From an uncultured bacterium (lineage in GTDB: Bacteria; Bacillota; Clostridia; Oscillospirales; Acutalibacteraceae), in assembly GCA_949293385.1 (NCBI GenBank), contig CASFDQ010000005.1:1-42855 (forward strand): 42,855 nucleotides of DNA. Direction: 5' to 3'. Shown one piece after another: positions 34,108 to 42,855 of the stretch. The notes under the pieces are model-generated. The model was not told the origin of the DNA. It did no database searches and worked only from the letters and a program-made list of their open reading frames with translations. The first letter of the stretch is position 1. Each line of letters starts with the position of its first letter. A program made the translations under genes and the position numbers.

Positions 34108-37100
34108 ATGAAACAGTTATTTAACAGTATTAAAGCAACAATTGCAAAAAGAACCTTGGCCTTCATTCTTTCCTTTGCGGTTCTTCTTTCGGCTGTAAGC
34201 GGAGCTATTATCTTCGCCGATACGCAGACAAAGTCTGTTTGGGACGGTACAGCTACCGCCCCTGCGGAGGGTAACGGCGAAGAAGCAACCCCCTATCTTA
34301 TCAAAAGCGGCTCAGAGCTTGCCTGGGCCATTCAAAACGGAGGAAACGATAAATACTATAAACTGACCTCCGACATTTATCTTAACGATATCGACCTTAT
34401 CAACTGGTCAACAGGCGAATCCACCGACCCTAATTATGCCGTAAAGCTTTGGCAAACGGGTAGCTTCAGCGGTCATATCGACGGCGACGGACACGTTATC
34501 TACGGTCTTTATGCTAAAGATCTTAACTCCACTCCGGGATATTGGGAGTCGACTAATCATTGTGTCGCATTTATTAAAAATATCCCTGCCGATAAGTCGG
34601 TAACCGTTAAAAACCTCGGATTTGATAACGTTTATCTTCACGCAACGGGCTTTGCATCGGTTCTTGTTGCCGTTATGGAGTCTACTTCAACCCTTACGGT
34701 AGACAATTGCTTTATAGGAGAAAATGGTAGAATAACTTCTCATACCGCCTCCTCTTTTATAACTTGGGGTAAGAGCGTAAAGAATCCCGAAGGAATTTCT
34801 ATAAGCAATTCTTATAGCCTTTTCACAGGCTTTGAAACAAAGAATGATGCCACCGGCTTTACGGGAAAAAGCTGGCGCGGAACCGGCGGCGATATAGTTG
34901 TTAAAAACTGTTATGCCGTAGGAACTATGCGATATGCCGGAACCTTCACAAACTGCTATTCGGCAACTCAGAGCGACTCAGGTGTAACCAAGCTCGACCT
35001 TTCAAATATGAAGGGTACCGACGTTTTAACCAACACGGCAAAAATGTCGAAGCTCGGACCTGCATTCAAGGCAACCGAGGGCTATCCTATCCTTAAGGTG
35101 TTCGACCGCAGTGTACAAAACGACGGCAGCTATTGGGACGGAACCGTTTCTGCCGCTAAAAGTGGTAGCGGAACCGAAAATGACCCTTATCTTATTGAAA
35201 ACGGCTCTGAGCTTGCTTGGGCAATTACCCGCGGCGGTAACGACGAATACTATAAGCTGACCGCCGATATTTATCTTAATAAGCTCGAATATATCGACTG
35301 GGCAACGGGTCAGGCAACCAACTCGAATTACACCATAAATAAGTGGAAATCCGGGGATTTCAGCGGTCACATCGACGGCGACGGACACGTTATCTACGGA
35401 CTTTATGCTGAGGACCTTAACGCGACTCCCGGATATTGGGAGGCTGCGACCCACCGTGCCGCATTCATTAAAAATATTCCTGCCGACAAGTCGGTAACCG
35501 TTAAGAATCTCGGCTTCGATAACATATATCTTCATGCCACCAGCCTTGCCGCAGCAGTCGTAGGCTCTATGGAGGGCACCGCAACCCTTACCGTAGATAA
35601 CTGCTTCGTAGGTGCAAAGGGTAAGATCAAATCTCATTCTGCAGGCTCCTTTGTAGTTTGGGGTAAGGGCATTAAAAAGCCGAGCGGAATCTCTATAAGC
35701 AATTCCTATAGCCTTTTCACCGATTTCGATACTCAAAATGCAAGCACGAGTCTTACGGGACGCAGTTGGCAGGGAAGCGGCGGCTCTATAACCGTTAATA
35801 ACTGCTATGCCGTAGGAAACATACGATATGCCGGAACCTTCACAAACTGCTATTCGGGCGAGCAGGAAGCCGCAGGCGTTATTAAACTCGACCTTTCCAA
35901 TATGAAGGGTACCGACGTTTTAACCAACACGGCAAAAATGTCGAAGCTGGGCTCTGCCTTTGTCGCAACCGACGGCTACCCCGTTCTCAGAGTGTTTACC
36001 GATCTTCCCGAAGAAGAGCCTGAGGGCCCGATCTGGAGCGGAAAGGTAGCTACGAAGTTCGCTTCGGGAAGCGGTAGTGATACCGATCCTTATCTTATCG
36101 GAAACGGCGCGGAGCTTGCCCTTGCAATAACGAGTGGCGGAAACAAATATTATAAACTTACTTCCGATATCTATCTTAACGATATCACGGTTAAAGACTG
36201 GGAAAAAGCCGATGACCTTAACGTATGGGTAACCACTAATAGCTTTAAGGGTTATATAAACGGCGACGGACATATTGTAAACGGCGTCTATTTCCCCGAA
36301 AATTCTACAAATAAATCATCGGGTCTTGTAAGTAATTTCGGCGGCGGTAAGATCGAAAAGCTCGGCGTACGTAACTCCTTTATTTATGCCACCGATTACG
36401 CAGGCGGAATTGTCGGAAAGACAATGGGCGGAAACCTTAAGGAAATCGATATGTGCTTCACCGACGAATCGGTAAGCGTTGCGTTTACCAAGGAGACAAA
36501 CGGCGGTGCAGGCGGAATTTTAGGGTATGCTGACGTAGATAAGACCGCCACCAGCGGTATGACTAAAATTTCCAACTGCTACTCTAAGGCGGTACTTTCT
36601 GCGGCGGCTGAATCCAAGTTCAGAGACAACGGAATAATAGGTACCGCTTGGGCAGCCTCTTATACTCTCGAAAATTGCTATTCACCCTATAGTGCGCCCT
36701 ATTCTGCTTCGAACTCGAAAAACACTTCATACCTCTATATGGGCGAAGAAAACGAAAATATCCCCCTTGCCGAAATATACAAAAACGTATATACGGGTAA
36801 GCGCGGTGTAAATAACGCTTATGAGTATTTTACCTGCATACCCGAAATTTATGATATGCTCGGAGAAGCGGCAAAGACCTCGATGCCGGGTCTCGACTAC
36901 GTAAACGTTTTCGAGACGGTTGAGGAAGGTACTCCAAAGCTTAAGATATTTACTCAGATCGACGGCGTTGATACCGATCTCAACCGAAACAACCTTTTTG
37001 CTTCGGGTAGGGGAACTAAAGATGATCCCTTCGTTATTAAAACCGTAGAGCATCTTAGAAACCTTATAACCTCGTCGTCTACTACGGGTAAGTATTATAG

Positions 37101-39669
37101 CCTTGAGGCCGATATTTACGTAAACGATACCAAGAAGGCAAATTGGAAGGAAAACAGTCCTGCCGCGTGGTACACTCAGGACCGTACCACCCCCTTCAGC
37201 GGCTATTTCGAGGGCAACGGTCATACGGTTTACGGTCTCTACTTTAACGAAGAACCCAAGGCCTACGATCCCGAAAAGACCTTTAGTCCAACCTTTAAGG
37301 GAACGGCTCTATTCCCCGCCGTATCAAACACCGCAACCATCCTTAACGTTCACGTTCGCGACTCATACCTTAAGGGTCCCGGCTACGTCGGCTCGATAGC
37401 AGGCTGTGCTACGGTGGGCGATTCGGGCAAGGCGGTTATAATCGGCTGTTCTGCCGACGAGAGCGTTTCTCTCTACGGCGAATCCGTAGGAGGAATCGTC
37501 GGTGGCGGCGGTAAGGGCATAACCTTGGCCTACTGTTATTTCACAGGAAAGATCCTATACGCTACTCCTTCCCGTGCCAACGGTCTGATCGGCGATATTT
37601 GGATCACCGATCAGGACTGCACGCAGTGCTATTCGGTAGGCTATACAAACTATCGCTCGGCACCTAAGCAGGTTAAGGCGGTTTACGGTACTAAAGAGTC
37701 GCCCGGTACCACCCTGCTTACAGCAAAGCAGATGACCGGCCTTGGCGCTAAAAAGCATATGGCCGAGCTTGACTGGACGGTCTGGTATGCCGTAAACGGA
37801 AAAACGCCTCAGCTGAAGGTAGTACCCGCAGAAAAGATCATTCTACCTACCTACGAAGGTAAAAAAGGAGAGGTTTGGTCAGGCCTTGTCGCCACGGGCT
37901 TTGCGGGTGGAAGCGGTACCGAAGCCGATCCCTACCTTATCGAGACCCCCGAGCAGCTTGCCTTCCTCGTTTCCAAGAACTACGCTAAGGGCGGATATTA
38001 TAAGCTCACCGCCGATATAAAGCTTAACGATACCTCCTTTAAGAATTGGCAGAGAAAGGCTAAGCAGTGGTTTACAAACGACTATGTTTTCAGCGGTCAC
38101 GTTGACGGAAACGGACATATCGTTTCGGGCCTTTATATCGATTCCAAGAGTGGCGGAAAGGCGGCGCTTTTCCCCTGGATCAACGCAAGCTCAAGCATAA
38201 AGCGTCTCGGAATCGTAAATTCTACAATAATCAACCCTGCCGCAAGTAGATCTGAAGGTTATGCCGCTGCATTTGTCGGTTGCGTTCAAAACTGGTATCC
38301 CGAAGGCGGTCCCCAGGCGGGCGCAGTAATGCCCGTAATAAGCGAATGCTTTGCCGACGATACCGTATATATTGAGGGTCAGTTTGCGGGCGGATTAGTC
38401 TGCGGCGCACCATCTCCCATTGAGGTCAGAGACTGCTTCTTTACGGGAACGCTTACCTACGACAGCATAGGCGGCGGACTTATAGGTAACGCCTGGGGCG
38501 TAAGGCTGTTCCCCAAGATAGTATCAAGCTACTGCTCCACCGCCGACAGCGATCCCATAGGCGGCGGAAGAACCTATAAACAGGCCGAAGCAGATTTCTG
38601 CGACTACGTCTACTTAGACGGTCCCGCAAACGGTGTCGCGGGCGTAAAGGCTATCGGCGTTATGTGGATGCGCGGCGAGAATGCAAAGGAAGCTATGAAG
38701 GGCCTTGATTTCAAAAACGTCTGGCTTACCGTCGACGGCGGAAGCCCCGTGCTTCGTTGCTTTAAGAACGCCAAGCAGTACACAAGCGTCCGCGAAGGAC
38801 TTAAGGTCGAAATCTCCTTCTCGGTAGACGGCGGTACAAAGTGTGAGCCTATCTATGGCTATGCAGGATTCACCGAAATCCCCGAGCTTCCCGTTTCTGA
38901 GCGCTACGGCTACGAATTCGGCGGCTGGTACTGCTTTGCCGAATGTGACGTGCCCTTTACCGAAAAGGTATTCCCCGACTATAACACCGTTCTTTTCGCT
39001 AAGTGGATACCCCTCGGCTTTACCGTAAACTTTGAGGGTCGTCTCAGCAAGGAATACGATTATAACTCTGCCGTTGAACATTATATCCCCGGTGTAAAGG
39101 GCTATAATCCGATATTCCTTCATTCGGGACTTAAAACCATGCACGTTCTCGGTAATACCGACGAGGATGCGCTGTTCCTCATAAACTATGAGGACGTTTT
39201 AGAGGTTGGAAAAGAATATAAGATGCACTTTATGATGAATGCCGCAAATGACGGTGCCAAGGGTAGCGTTCAGCTTCTTCACGCCGATCATCCGCAGTAT
39301 GATTCGACCGTAAAGGGCTACGAGGTCTGCCTCGAATTCGATAACCTAAAGAGAGGGGAGTGGGTAGAATATACCTATACCTTTACCCCCAATACCCCAT
39401 ACGTTATCTTCAAGGTTCCCGCAGGTGTCGAGCTCTTCTTCGACGACGTTCGCTTTGTGCCTACGGGCAAGGACGGTGTATTGGGCGATATTATCGGATA
39501 CGATAATTCAGGCGTTTCTACCGAGCCCACAGAGCCGCCTGCCGAGTCAAAGAAACCTGAGTCATCTGATCTTATTCTTATAATTTCCGTAATCGCAGGA
39601 GCGGTCATCCTGCTCGCAGTTATCGTTACTGTTGCGGTTGTTCTGAAGCGTAAGAAAAAATCAGTTTAG
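34108..39669 (+). CDS. Giant membrane-anchored surface protein with five ~300-residue repeats
   Basis: 1853 residues. A signal peptide (hydrophobic core about 16-37) is followed by five repeats starting near residues 45, 343, 643, 964 and 1257. Each opens with a variant of WSG....GSGTE.DPYLI....EL and then YYKLT.DIYLND. It continues with a GHIDGDGHVIYGLY-type turn and GLUG-like glycine/cysteine-containing rungs, suggesting parallel beta-helix folding. Next come an InlB-like Listeria-Bacteroides repeat (about 1567-1634, ending FAKW), a carbohydrate-binding-like beta-sandwich (about 1640-1795), a Pro/Glu linker, and one transmembrane helix (1822-1846) with a KRKKK tail. There is no LPXTG sortase signal. 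It probably binds polysaccharide beside the GH16 enzyme. AAAGGAGG precedes the ATG. Confidence 0.9.
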   Translation: MKQLFNSIKATIAKRTLAFILSFAVLLSAVSGAIIFADTQTKSVWDGTATAPAEGNGEEATPYLIKSGSELAWAIQNGGNDKYYKLTSDIYLNDIDLINWSTGESTDPNYAVKLWQTGSFSGHIDGDGHVIYGLYAKDLNSTPGYWESTNHCVAFIKNIPADKSVTVKNLGFDNVYLHATGFASVLVAVMESTSTLTVDNCFIGENGRITSHTASSFITWGKSVKNPEGISISNSYSLFTGFETKNDATGFTGKSWRGTGGDIVVKNCYAVGTMRYAGTFTNCYSATQSDSGVTKLDLSNMKGTDVLTNTAKMSKLGPAFKATEGYPILKVFDRSVQNDGSYWDGTVSAAKSGSGTENDPYLIENGSELAWAITRGGNDEYYKLTADIYLNKLEYIDWATGQATNSNYTINKWKSGDFSGHIDGDGHVIYGLYAEDLNATPGYWEAATHRAAFIKNIPADKSVTVKNLGFDNIYLHATSLAAAVVGSMEGTATLTVDNCFVGAKGKIKSHSAGSFVVWGKGIKKPSGISISNSYSLFTDFDTQNASTSLTGRSWQGSGGSITVNNCYAVGNIRYAGTFTNCYSGEQEAAGVIKLDLSNMKGTDVLTNTAKMSKLGSAFVATDGYPVLRVFTDLPEEEPEGPIWSGKVATKFASGSGSDTDPYLIGNGAELALAITSGGNKYYKLTSDIYLNDITVKDWEKADDLNVWVTTNSFKGYINGDGHIVNGVYFPENSTNKSSGLVSNFGGGKIEKLGVRNSFIYATDYAGGIVGKTMGGNLKEIDMCFTDESVSVAFTKETNGGAGGILGYADVDKTATSGMTKISNCYSKAVLSAAAESKFRDNGIIGTAWAASYTLENCYSPYSAPYSASNSKNTSYLYMGEENENIPLAEIYKNVYTGKRGVNNAYEYFTCIPEIYDMLGEAAKTSMPGLDYVNVFETVEEGTPKLKIFTQIDGVDTDLNRNNLFASGRGTKDDPFVIKTVEHLRNLITSSSTTGKYYSLEADIYVNDTKKANWKENSPAAWYTQDRTTPFSGYFEGNGHTVYGLYFNEEPKAYDPEKTFSPTFKGTALFPAVSNTATILNVHVRDSYLKGPGYVGSIAGCATVGDSGKAVIIGCSADESVSLYGESVGGIVGGGGKGITLAYCYFTGKILYATPSRANGLIGDIWITDQDCTQCYSVGYTNYRSAPKQVKAVYGTKESPGTTLLTAKQMTGLGAKKHMAELDWTVWYAVNGKTPQLKVVPAEKIILPTYEGKKGEVWSGLVATGFAGGSGTEADPYLIETPEQLAFLVSKNYAKGGYYKLTADIKLNDTSFKNWQRKAKQWFTNDYVFSGHVDGNGHIVSGLYIDSKSGGKAALFPWINASSSIKRLGIVNSTIINPAASRSEGYAAAFVGCVQNWYPEGGPQAGAVMPVISECFADDTVYIEGQFAGGLVCGAPSPIEVRDCFFTGTLTYDSIGGGLIGNAWGVRLFPKIVSSYCSTADSDPIGGGRTYKQAEADFCDYVYLDGPANGVAGVKAIGVMWMRGENAKEAMKGLDFKNVWLTVDGGSPVLRCFKNAKQYTSVREGLKVEISFSVDGGTKCEPIYGYAGFTEIPELPVSERYGYEFGGWYCFAECDVPFTEKVFPDYNTVLFAKWIPLGFTVNFEGRLSKEYDYNSAVEHYIPGVKGYNPIFLHSGLKTMHVLGNTDEDALFLINYEDVLEVGKEYKMHFMMNAANDGAKGSVQLLHADHPQYDSTVKGYEVCLEFDNLKRGEWVEYTYTFTPNTPYVIFKVPAGVELFFDDVRFVPTGKDGVLGDIIGYDNSGVSTEPTEPPAESKKPESSDLILIISVIAGAVILLAVIVTVAVVLKRKKKSV
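34240..36033 (+). repeat. Tandem in-frame duplication of repeats 1 and 2 in the surface protein
   Basis: The opening Trp codons of repeats 1, 2 and 3 are at 34240, 35134 and 36034. Repeats 1 and 2 are exactly 894 bp apart and have no net length change. A 50-bp stretch is identical between 35005-35054 and 35899-35948, and long near-identical blocks occur elsewhere, so this is the youngest duplication. Repeats 3-5 are more diverged. Confidence 0.85.
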
Positions 39670-39677
39670 CAAAAAAC

Positions 39678-39714
39678 AATAAGGCGGATATGTTTTAAGC
39701 ATATCTGCCTTATT
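39678..39714. terminator. Bidirectional terminator between the surface protein and second AraC gene
   Basis: AATAAGGCGGATATG (39678-39692) pairs with CATATCTGCCTTATT (39700-39714), a 15-bp stem with one G-U pair and a 7-nt loop. A-rich left and T-rich right flanks allow termination on both strands. Confidence 0.82.
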
Positions 39715-39717
39715 TCT

Positions 39718-40524
39718 TTAACCTCGTTTTTCAACCGAAGGACAAACCGACATATATTTTTTATAGGTTTTCGTAAAATACGAAACGCTTTCAAACCCCG
39801 ATGAAAAGGCGGCACTTGATATATCCATGCCGTTTCTTATAAGCGAACGCGCGTTTATACATCTTATGGTGTTTATATAATTTATTACCGTCTGCTTGGT
39901 GTATTTTTTAAACTCGTGTACAAGATAGGAGCGGCTTATGCCGTTGCTCTTTGCAATATCTTCAAGGGTCAGCTTTTCGGTAAAATGAAGCTTTATATAT
40001 TCTATTATCTCCATTATCCGTCTCGCTCCTTCATCATCTACCGTATTATATATCTCGGCCGCCTGCTCCTTGCATAGGCTAAGAATAAGACCGAGTACGC
40101 TGTTCCTTATTGCGGCGGTTCTGAAGGCGTCAAAGGTATTGTAGGCGTCAATTACTTCCTCATATGCTTTGCGTATATTTTCTGAATCTATAAACTCGTT
40201 AAAGGTGATTTTCGTGGTGTCTATTCCGTTTGAGCGGCAAAAATCGTTTTCTACTATAAGGTAATAGCAATCTGCCGAATCGGTAGTTATTATATCGTGA
40301 AACAGATTCGAGTTCACAACTACGATATCTCCCTTTTTAATTGGTATGAATTTCGTGCCGCAGAGAACCTCTCCTTTTCCTCCGATACAGTATATAATTT
40401 CAATATTTTCGTGCCAATTGAGCAAAATATTTCTCGGCGCGCCCTTTGCGCGAATCGGAAGAAGCGTGAAAACAAAGGGCAAAAGCTCGCCTTTAAGCGT
40501 ATGTGTTTCGTAGGTAACCTTCAT
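39718..40524 (-). CDS. AraC-family regulator, divergent from the DUF4838 gene
   Basis: 268 residues. The N-terminal cupin domain includes LLNWHENIEIIYCIGGKGEVLCG. The C-terminal helix-turn-helix pair is LTLEDIAKSNGISRSYLVHEFKKYTKQ and MDISSAAFSSGFESVSYFTKTYKKYM. A sugar-responsive activator is expected. AAGGAG directly abuts the upstream ATG (40530), so the ATG at 40524, with 6-nt spacing, is the better start. A weak minus-strand -10 (TACAAT, 40550-40545) lies upstream, overlapping the direct repeats. Confidence 0.87.
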   Translation of the reverse strand: MKVTYETHTLKGELLPFVFTLLPIRAKGAPRNILLNWHENIEIIYCIGGKGEVLCGTKFIPIKKGDIVVVNSNLFHDIITTDSADCYYLIVENDFCRSNGIDTTKITFNEFIDSENIRKAYEEVIDAYNTFDAFRTAAIRNSVLGLILSLCKEQAAEIYNTVDDEGARRIMEIIEYIKLHFTEKLTLEDIAKSNGISRSYLVHEFKKYTKQTVINYINTIRCINARSLIRNGMDISSAAFSSGFESVSYFTKTYKKYMSVCPSVEKRG

Positions 40525-40540
40525 AGTCATCTCCTTAAAA

Positions 40541-40568
40541 CCATATTGTACAAATTATTAGCCATATT
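40541..40568 (+). promoter_or_regulatory. Direct repeat CCATATT spaced 21 bp, candidate AraC binding sites
   Basis: CCATATT occurs at 40541-40547 and 40562-40568, exactly 21 bp apart, both continuing into T/A-rich sequence. The second copy ends 5 bp before the -35 box of the DUF4838 promoter. Spacing and placement fit an AraC dimer activating that promoter. Confidence 0.55.
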
Positions 40569-40573
40569 TACCA

Positions 40574-40602
40574 TTGAAATGCCGTTTTCACAATTATATA
40601 AT
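40574..40602 (+). promoter_or_regulatory. Promoter of the DUF4838 gene
   Basis: TTGAAA (40574-40579), 17 bp, TATAAT (40597-40602); predicted start near 40609. The ribosome-binding site AAGGAGG is at 40631-40637. Confidence 0.78.
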
Positions 40603-40644
40603 ATAAATGCTTAAAGCGCAACGAAAATTTAAGGAGGTAATTTT

Positions 40645-42525
40645 ATGATAACCTTTGATACCAAGTCAGTAGTAAGCTTTGCGTCAGACGAGCTAAAAAA
40701 ATATTTAAAGCTTCTCGGTGTATCTGCCGATATAAAGCTCGGATTGTTTGAAGAATTTAATATAAAGGCCGAGGTAGAGGACCCCTTCTTCGATGATGCC
40801 TACGCCATTAAAGTAGTAAACAAAAAAGGCTACGTTTCGGGTATAAACGGACGAAGCGTGCTTTTCGCCGTATACCGTCTCCTCGAAGAATGGGGAATAG
40901 GTTGGGTTCGTCCCGGTAAAAACGGAACCTATATTCCGAAAAACTCTTCCGCTCCCGACATCGATATTTTTGAGGTAGCCGCCAAACGTCACAGAACTAT
41001 GTGTATCGAAGGCGCTGTCAGTATCGAAAACGTCCTCGATATGATCGAGTGGATTCCGAAGGTTGGCTTTAACTCTTATTATATTCAGTTTAACGATGCC
41101 TTTATCTTCTTCGACCGCTGGTATAATCATACGCGAAATCCCTTAATAACGGGTGAAAAAATAAGCTATGATAAGGCCCTCGAATACGTCGATATTATGA
41201 TTACCGAGATCAAGAGAAGGGGACTTCTGCTTCAGAGAATGGGTCACGGCTGGAACTGCGACCCCTTTGGCGTACCTAATCACGGTTGGGTCGCCGAAGA
41301 CCCCGATACAATACCGCAGGAATATAAGGACATCTGCGCCGTTGTAAATGGTAAGCGAGAGGTTTGGAAAAATATGCCCATCGCGACTCAGCTTTGCTAC
41401 TCCAACCCCTTTGTTGCCAAAACTATGGCCGACGGTGTCGTTAAATATCTTGAGGAGCATCCCGAGACCGACGTCGTTCATTTCTGGCTCGGTGACTACT
41501 TCAATAACACCTGCGAATGTGAGGAATGTACCAAGCTTCGCTATTCCGATTACTACCTTCGTATAATAAACCTTATTACCGAAAAGCTTAACGAAAAAGG
41601 TCTTAAAAATAAGGTAGCATTTACCTGCGGATGCAATAAGGGCTGGGTTCCTGTAGCTACCGAGGTCGAGCATCCCGAAAATATGATCCTGACCTTCGCT
41701 CCGATCTCCCGTACCTTCGGTGAGACCTTCCCGAAGGGCTTTAAAATTAAAACAACCCCCGAGTATAAGCTTAACGGCTTTACCATGCCTCGTTCTGTTG
41801 ACGAAAATCTTTCCTACCTCTGCGAGTGGGAAAACTTTTTCGATGGCGATACCATCGATTTCGACTATCATCTTATGTGGGATCATATCCTCGACGCGGG
41901 CGGCGAAGGAATCGCAAGGGTTATTCACGACGACATTATCAACTTCGAAAGTCTTGGTATGAACGGTTATATAAGCTGTCAGCTGCAGCGAAATGCCTTT
42001 CCGACCTCGGTAGCAATGACCGTTATGGGCAAAACCCTTTGGAGCAGTAAAACCGATTTTGATGCTACCCGAAAAAAGCTTTACGCGAATTCCTTTGGCG
42101 AAGAAAATGCCGAAATGATGGCCGAATATTTTGCGACCTTGTCAAAGGGCTTTAGTATCGGAGCCATAAGAAGTCAAATAAAGGTTGACCGTAATGAGTT
42201 CAGGGCCAATATGGCAGCCGCCAAAGAGGCTTTTGAAAAAATAGAAGCCTTCGTAAGGGCTAATCTCGACGACCCCGACCCCTGCCGCAGGGTATCCTGG
42301 AGGATCGTCGGAGTTCACCGCGAAATCTATTCGATCCTTGCCGACTCTATAATCGCCTTTATCGACGGTGATAATGAAAAAGGTAACGAGCTTCGCCATA
42401 AATCTATTCGTCTCGCATGGGAAAAAGAACCCGAGGTGCAAAGCGTTATGGACGGTCTTTTCTATCAGGAAATGATCGAATCTCGTATCAATATAGATAA
42501 AGCTATTGGCTTCTTCGATTTCTAA
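40645..42525 (+). CDS. DUF4838 family protein, probable intracellular glycoside hydrolase
   Basis: 626 residues. The N-terminal part (to about 90) resembles the alpha-glucuronidase-type N-domain ending in GRSVLFAVYRLLEEWGIGWVRPG. The central barrel-like DUF4838 region (about 115-430) has VHFWLGDYFNNTCECEECTKLRYSDYYLRI, with a C-x-C-x2-C cluster usual in the family. The C-terminal part is helical. Members are thought to be glycosidase-related, but no activity is firmly assigned. No signal peptide is present, so it would act on imported oligosaccharides. Regulated, by position, by the divergent AraC protein. Confidence 0.82.
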   Translation: MITFDTKSVVSFASDELKKYLKLLGVSADIKLGLFEEFNIKAEVEDPFFDDAYAIKVVNKKGYVSGINGRSVLFAVYRLLEEWGIGWVRPGKNGTYIPKNSSAPDIDIFEVAAKRHRTMCIEGAVSIENVLDMIEWIPKVGFNSYYIQFNDAFIFFDRWYNHTRNPLITGEKISYDKALEYVDIMITEIKRRGLLLQRMGHGWNCDPFGVPNHGWVAEDPDTIPQEYKDICAVVNGKREVWKNMPIATQLCYSNPFVAKTMADGVVKYLEEHPETDVVHFWLGDYFNNTCECEECTKLRYSDYYLRIINLITEKLNEKGLKNKVAFTCGCNKGWVPVATEVEHPENMILTFAPISRTFGETFPKGFKIKTTPEYKLNGFTMPRSVDENLSYLCEWENFFDGDTIDFDYHLMWDHILDAGGEGIARVIHDDIINFESLGMNGYISCQLQRNAFPTSVAMTVMGKTLWSSKTDFDATRKKLYANSFGEENAEMMAEYFATLSKGFSIGAIRSQIKVDRNEFRANMAAAKEAFEKIEAFVRANLDDPDPCRRVSWRIVGVHREIYSILADSIIAFIDGDNEKGNELRHKSIRLAWEKEPEVQSVMDGLFYQEMIESRINIDKAIGFFDF

Positions 42526-42534
42526 ACTGAAAAT

Positions 42535-42578
42535 AAAAGCGTCTTGCCGGAGCACGACTCCTTTGCAAGACGCTTTTT
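42535..42578 (+). terminator. Terminator after the DUF4838 gene
   Basis: AAAAGCGTCTTGC (42535-42547) pairs with GCAAGACGCTTTT (42565-42577), with an inner GGAG/CTCC hairpin and a T-run. It sits 9 bp after the stop and is A-rich on the left, so it may also act on the minus strand. Confidence 0.88.
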
Positions 42579-42783
42579 ATGTTAATTATGTTCTAACCAA
42601 ACCATTTAAACTCGAACCAGCCTTAAAGGGCGGTTTTTCAGTCTTTTTCGGCTCATCGTCGTCCGTAGGCGAAAGCCTTACGAACTCCTCTTCACCAAAA
42701 CCTGCTCAAAAAATCGCTCCTTTACGGGTGTGCGCCATAGTGAGAAATTGCCCGAAAACGGCGTTTTTCCGTAATAATGCGTT
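42579..42783. other. Non-coding stretch with a possible degenerate minus-strand peptide
   Basis: No convincing gene. On the minus strand, from about 42705 to 42590, one frame reads as a plausible acidic/proline-rich peptide (GFGEEEFVRLSPTDDDEP, then KKTEKPPFKAG) ending at TAA. A stop precedes it and no in-frame start exists. AAAGGAG and a TTG lie just upstream in a different frame, so a decayed small gene or dispersed repeat is possible. Confidence 0.3.
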
Positions 42784-42822
42784 AAAAAGCCACGGTACGC
42801 GTCAGCGTTACCGTGACTTTTT
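42784..42822. terminator. Terminator-like hairpin at the right edge
   Basis: AAAAAG...CACGGTA pairs with TACCGTG...CTTTTT, with one mismatch between the two helices and a CGC/GCG inner pair. T-runs on both strands suggest a bidirectional terminator, perhaps for a gene beyond the window on the minus strand. Confidence 0.6.
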
Positions 42823-42855
42823 GCCTTTTCTTACATAAAAATCATCCATTTTCGG

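Noticed and set aside
35026..35736. Minus-strand open frames in the surface-protein repeats
   Set aside because: They recur at each repeat simply because the coding strand is repeated; no start signals.
42506..42838. 110-codon + strand open frame at the right end
   Set aside because: Starts inside the DUF4838 gene and runs through a strong terminator hairpin; low-complexity product with no recognisable domain.

Overview
The window reads as the chromosome of an anaerobic, low-to-mid GC member of the Clostridia (Firmicutes/Bacillota), most like uncultured gut or rumen Oscillospirales. Reasons: strong AAGGAGG ribosome-binding sites, Firmicutes-type TTGACA/TATAAT promoters, a short-form HisG with HisZ, a PHP-type histidinol phosphatase, a GlpP antiterminator, a flavodiiron protein fused to rubredoxin, a glycyl radical enzyme, and GH16/DUF4838 carbohydrate genes. 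The lineage is an inference. No tRNA, rRNA, CRISPR array, phage gene or transposase was seen.

Layout. (1) 119-9384, + strand: branched-chain amino acid operon ilvC-ilvD-leuA-leuC-leuD-leuB-ilvE followed by a cytoplasmic CE4-type deacetylase. It has its own promoter and a stack of inverted repeats between ilvC and ilvD. Acetolactate synthase is not in the window. (2) 9438-17801, + strand: a complete, tightly overlapping histidine operon hisZGDCBHAF-hisIE-hisK, covering every step from PRPP to histidine. Its strong promoter is embedded in a 9-bp inverted repeat. HisB carries an apparent 17-residue in-frame insertion. (3) 17807-22394, + strand: a glycerol-3-phosphate operon (glpP, glpA-like FAD/[2Fe-2S] oxidoreductase, glpB-like FAD/NAD oxidoreductase, DUF1667 protein, HAD-IIA phosphatase). 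A leader terminator is the presumed GlpP target. (4) 22400-26412, - strand: a MarR regulator with an evident operator and a heterodimeric ABC exporter. (5) 26421-27867, + strand: flavodiiron protein-rubredoxin, with an apparent internal start that could release free rubredoxin. (6) 27866-31631: an AraC regulator (-) divergent from a glycyl-radical activase and its enzyme (+), each broken by one single-base frameshift. (7) 31580-39714, + strand: a fructokinase-like PfkB kinase, then a secreted GH16 lipoprotein paired with a giant membrane-anchored protein built of five ~300-residue repeats. (8) 39718-42578: a second AraC regulator (-) divergent from a DUF4838 protein (+). The end of the window is non-coding.

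The first half is housekeeping biosynthesis; the second half looks like accessory carbohydrate and redox functions. The least expected items are the possible rubredoxin-releasing internal start, the HisB insertion, the GlpP leader that may also end the his operon, 21-bp-spaced direct repeats beside both AraC genes, and the divergent, frameshifted glycyl radical system.
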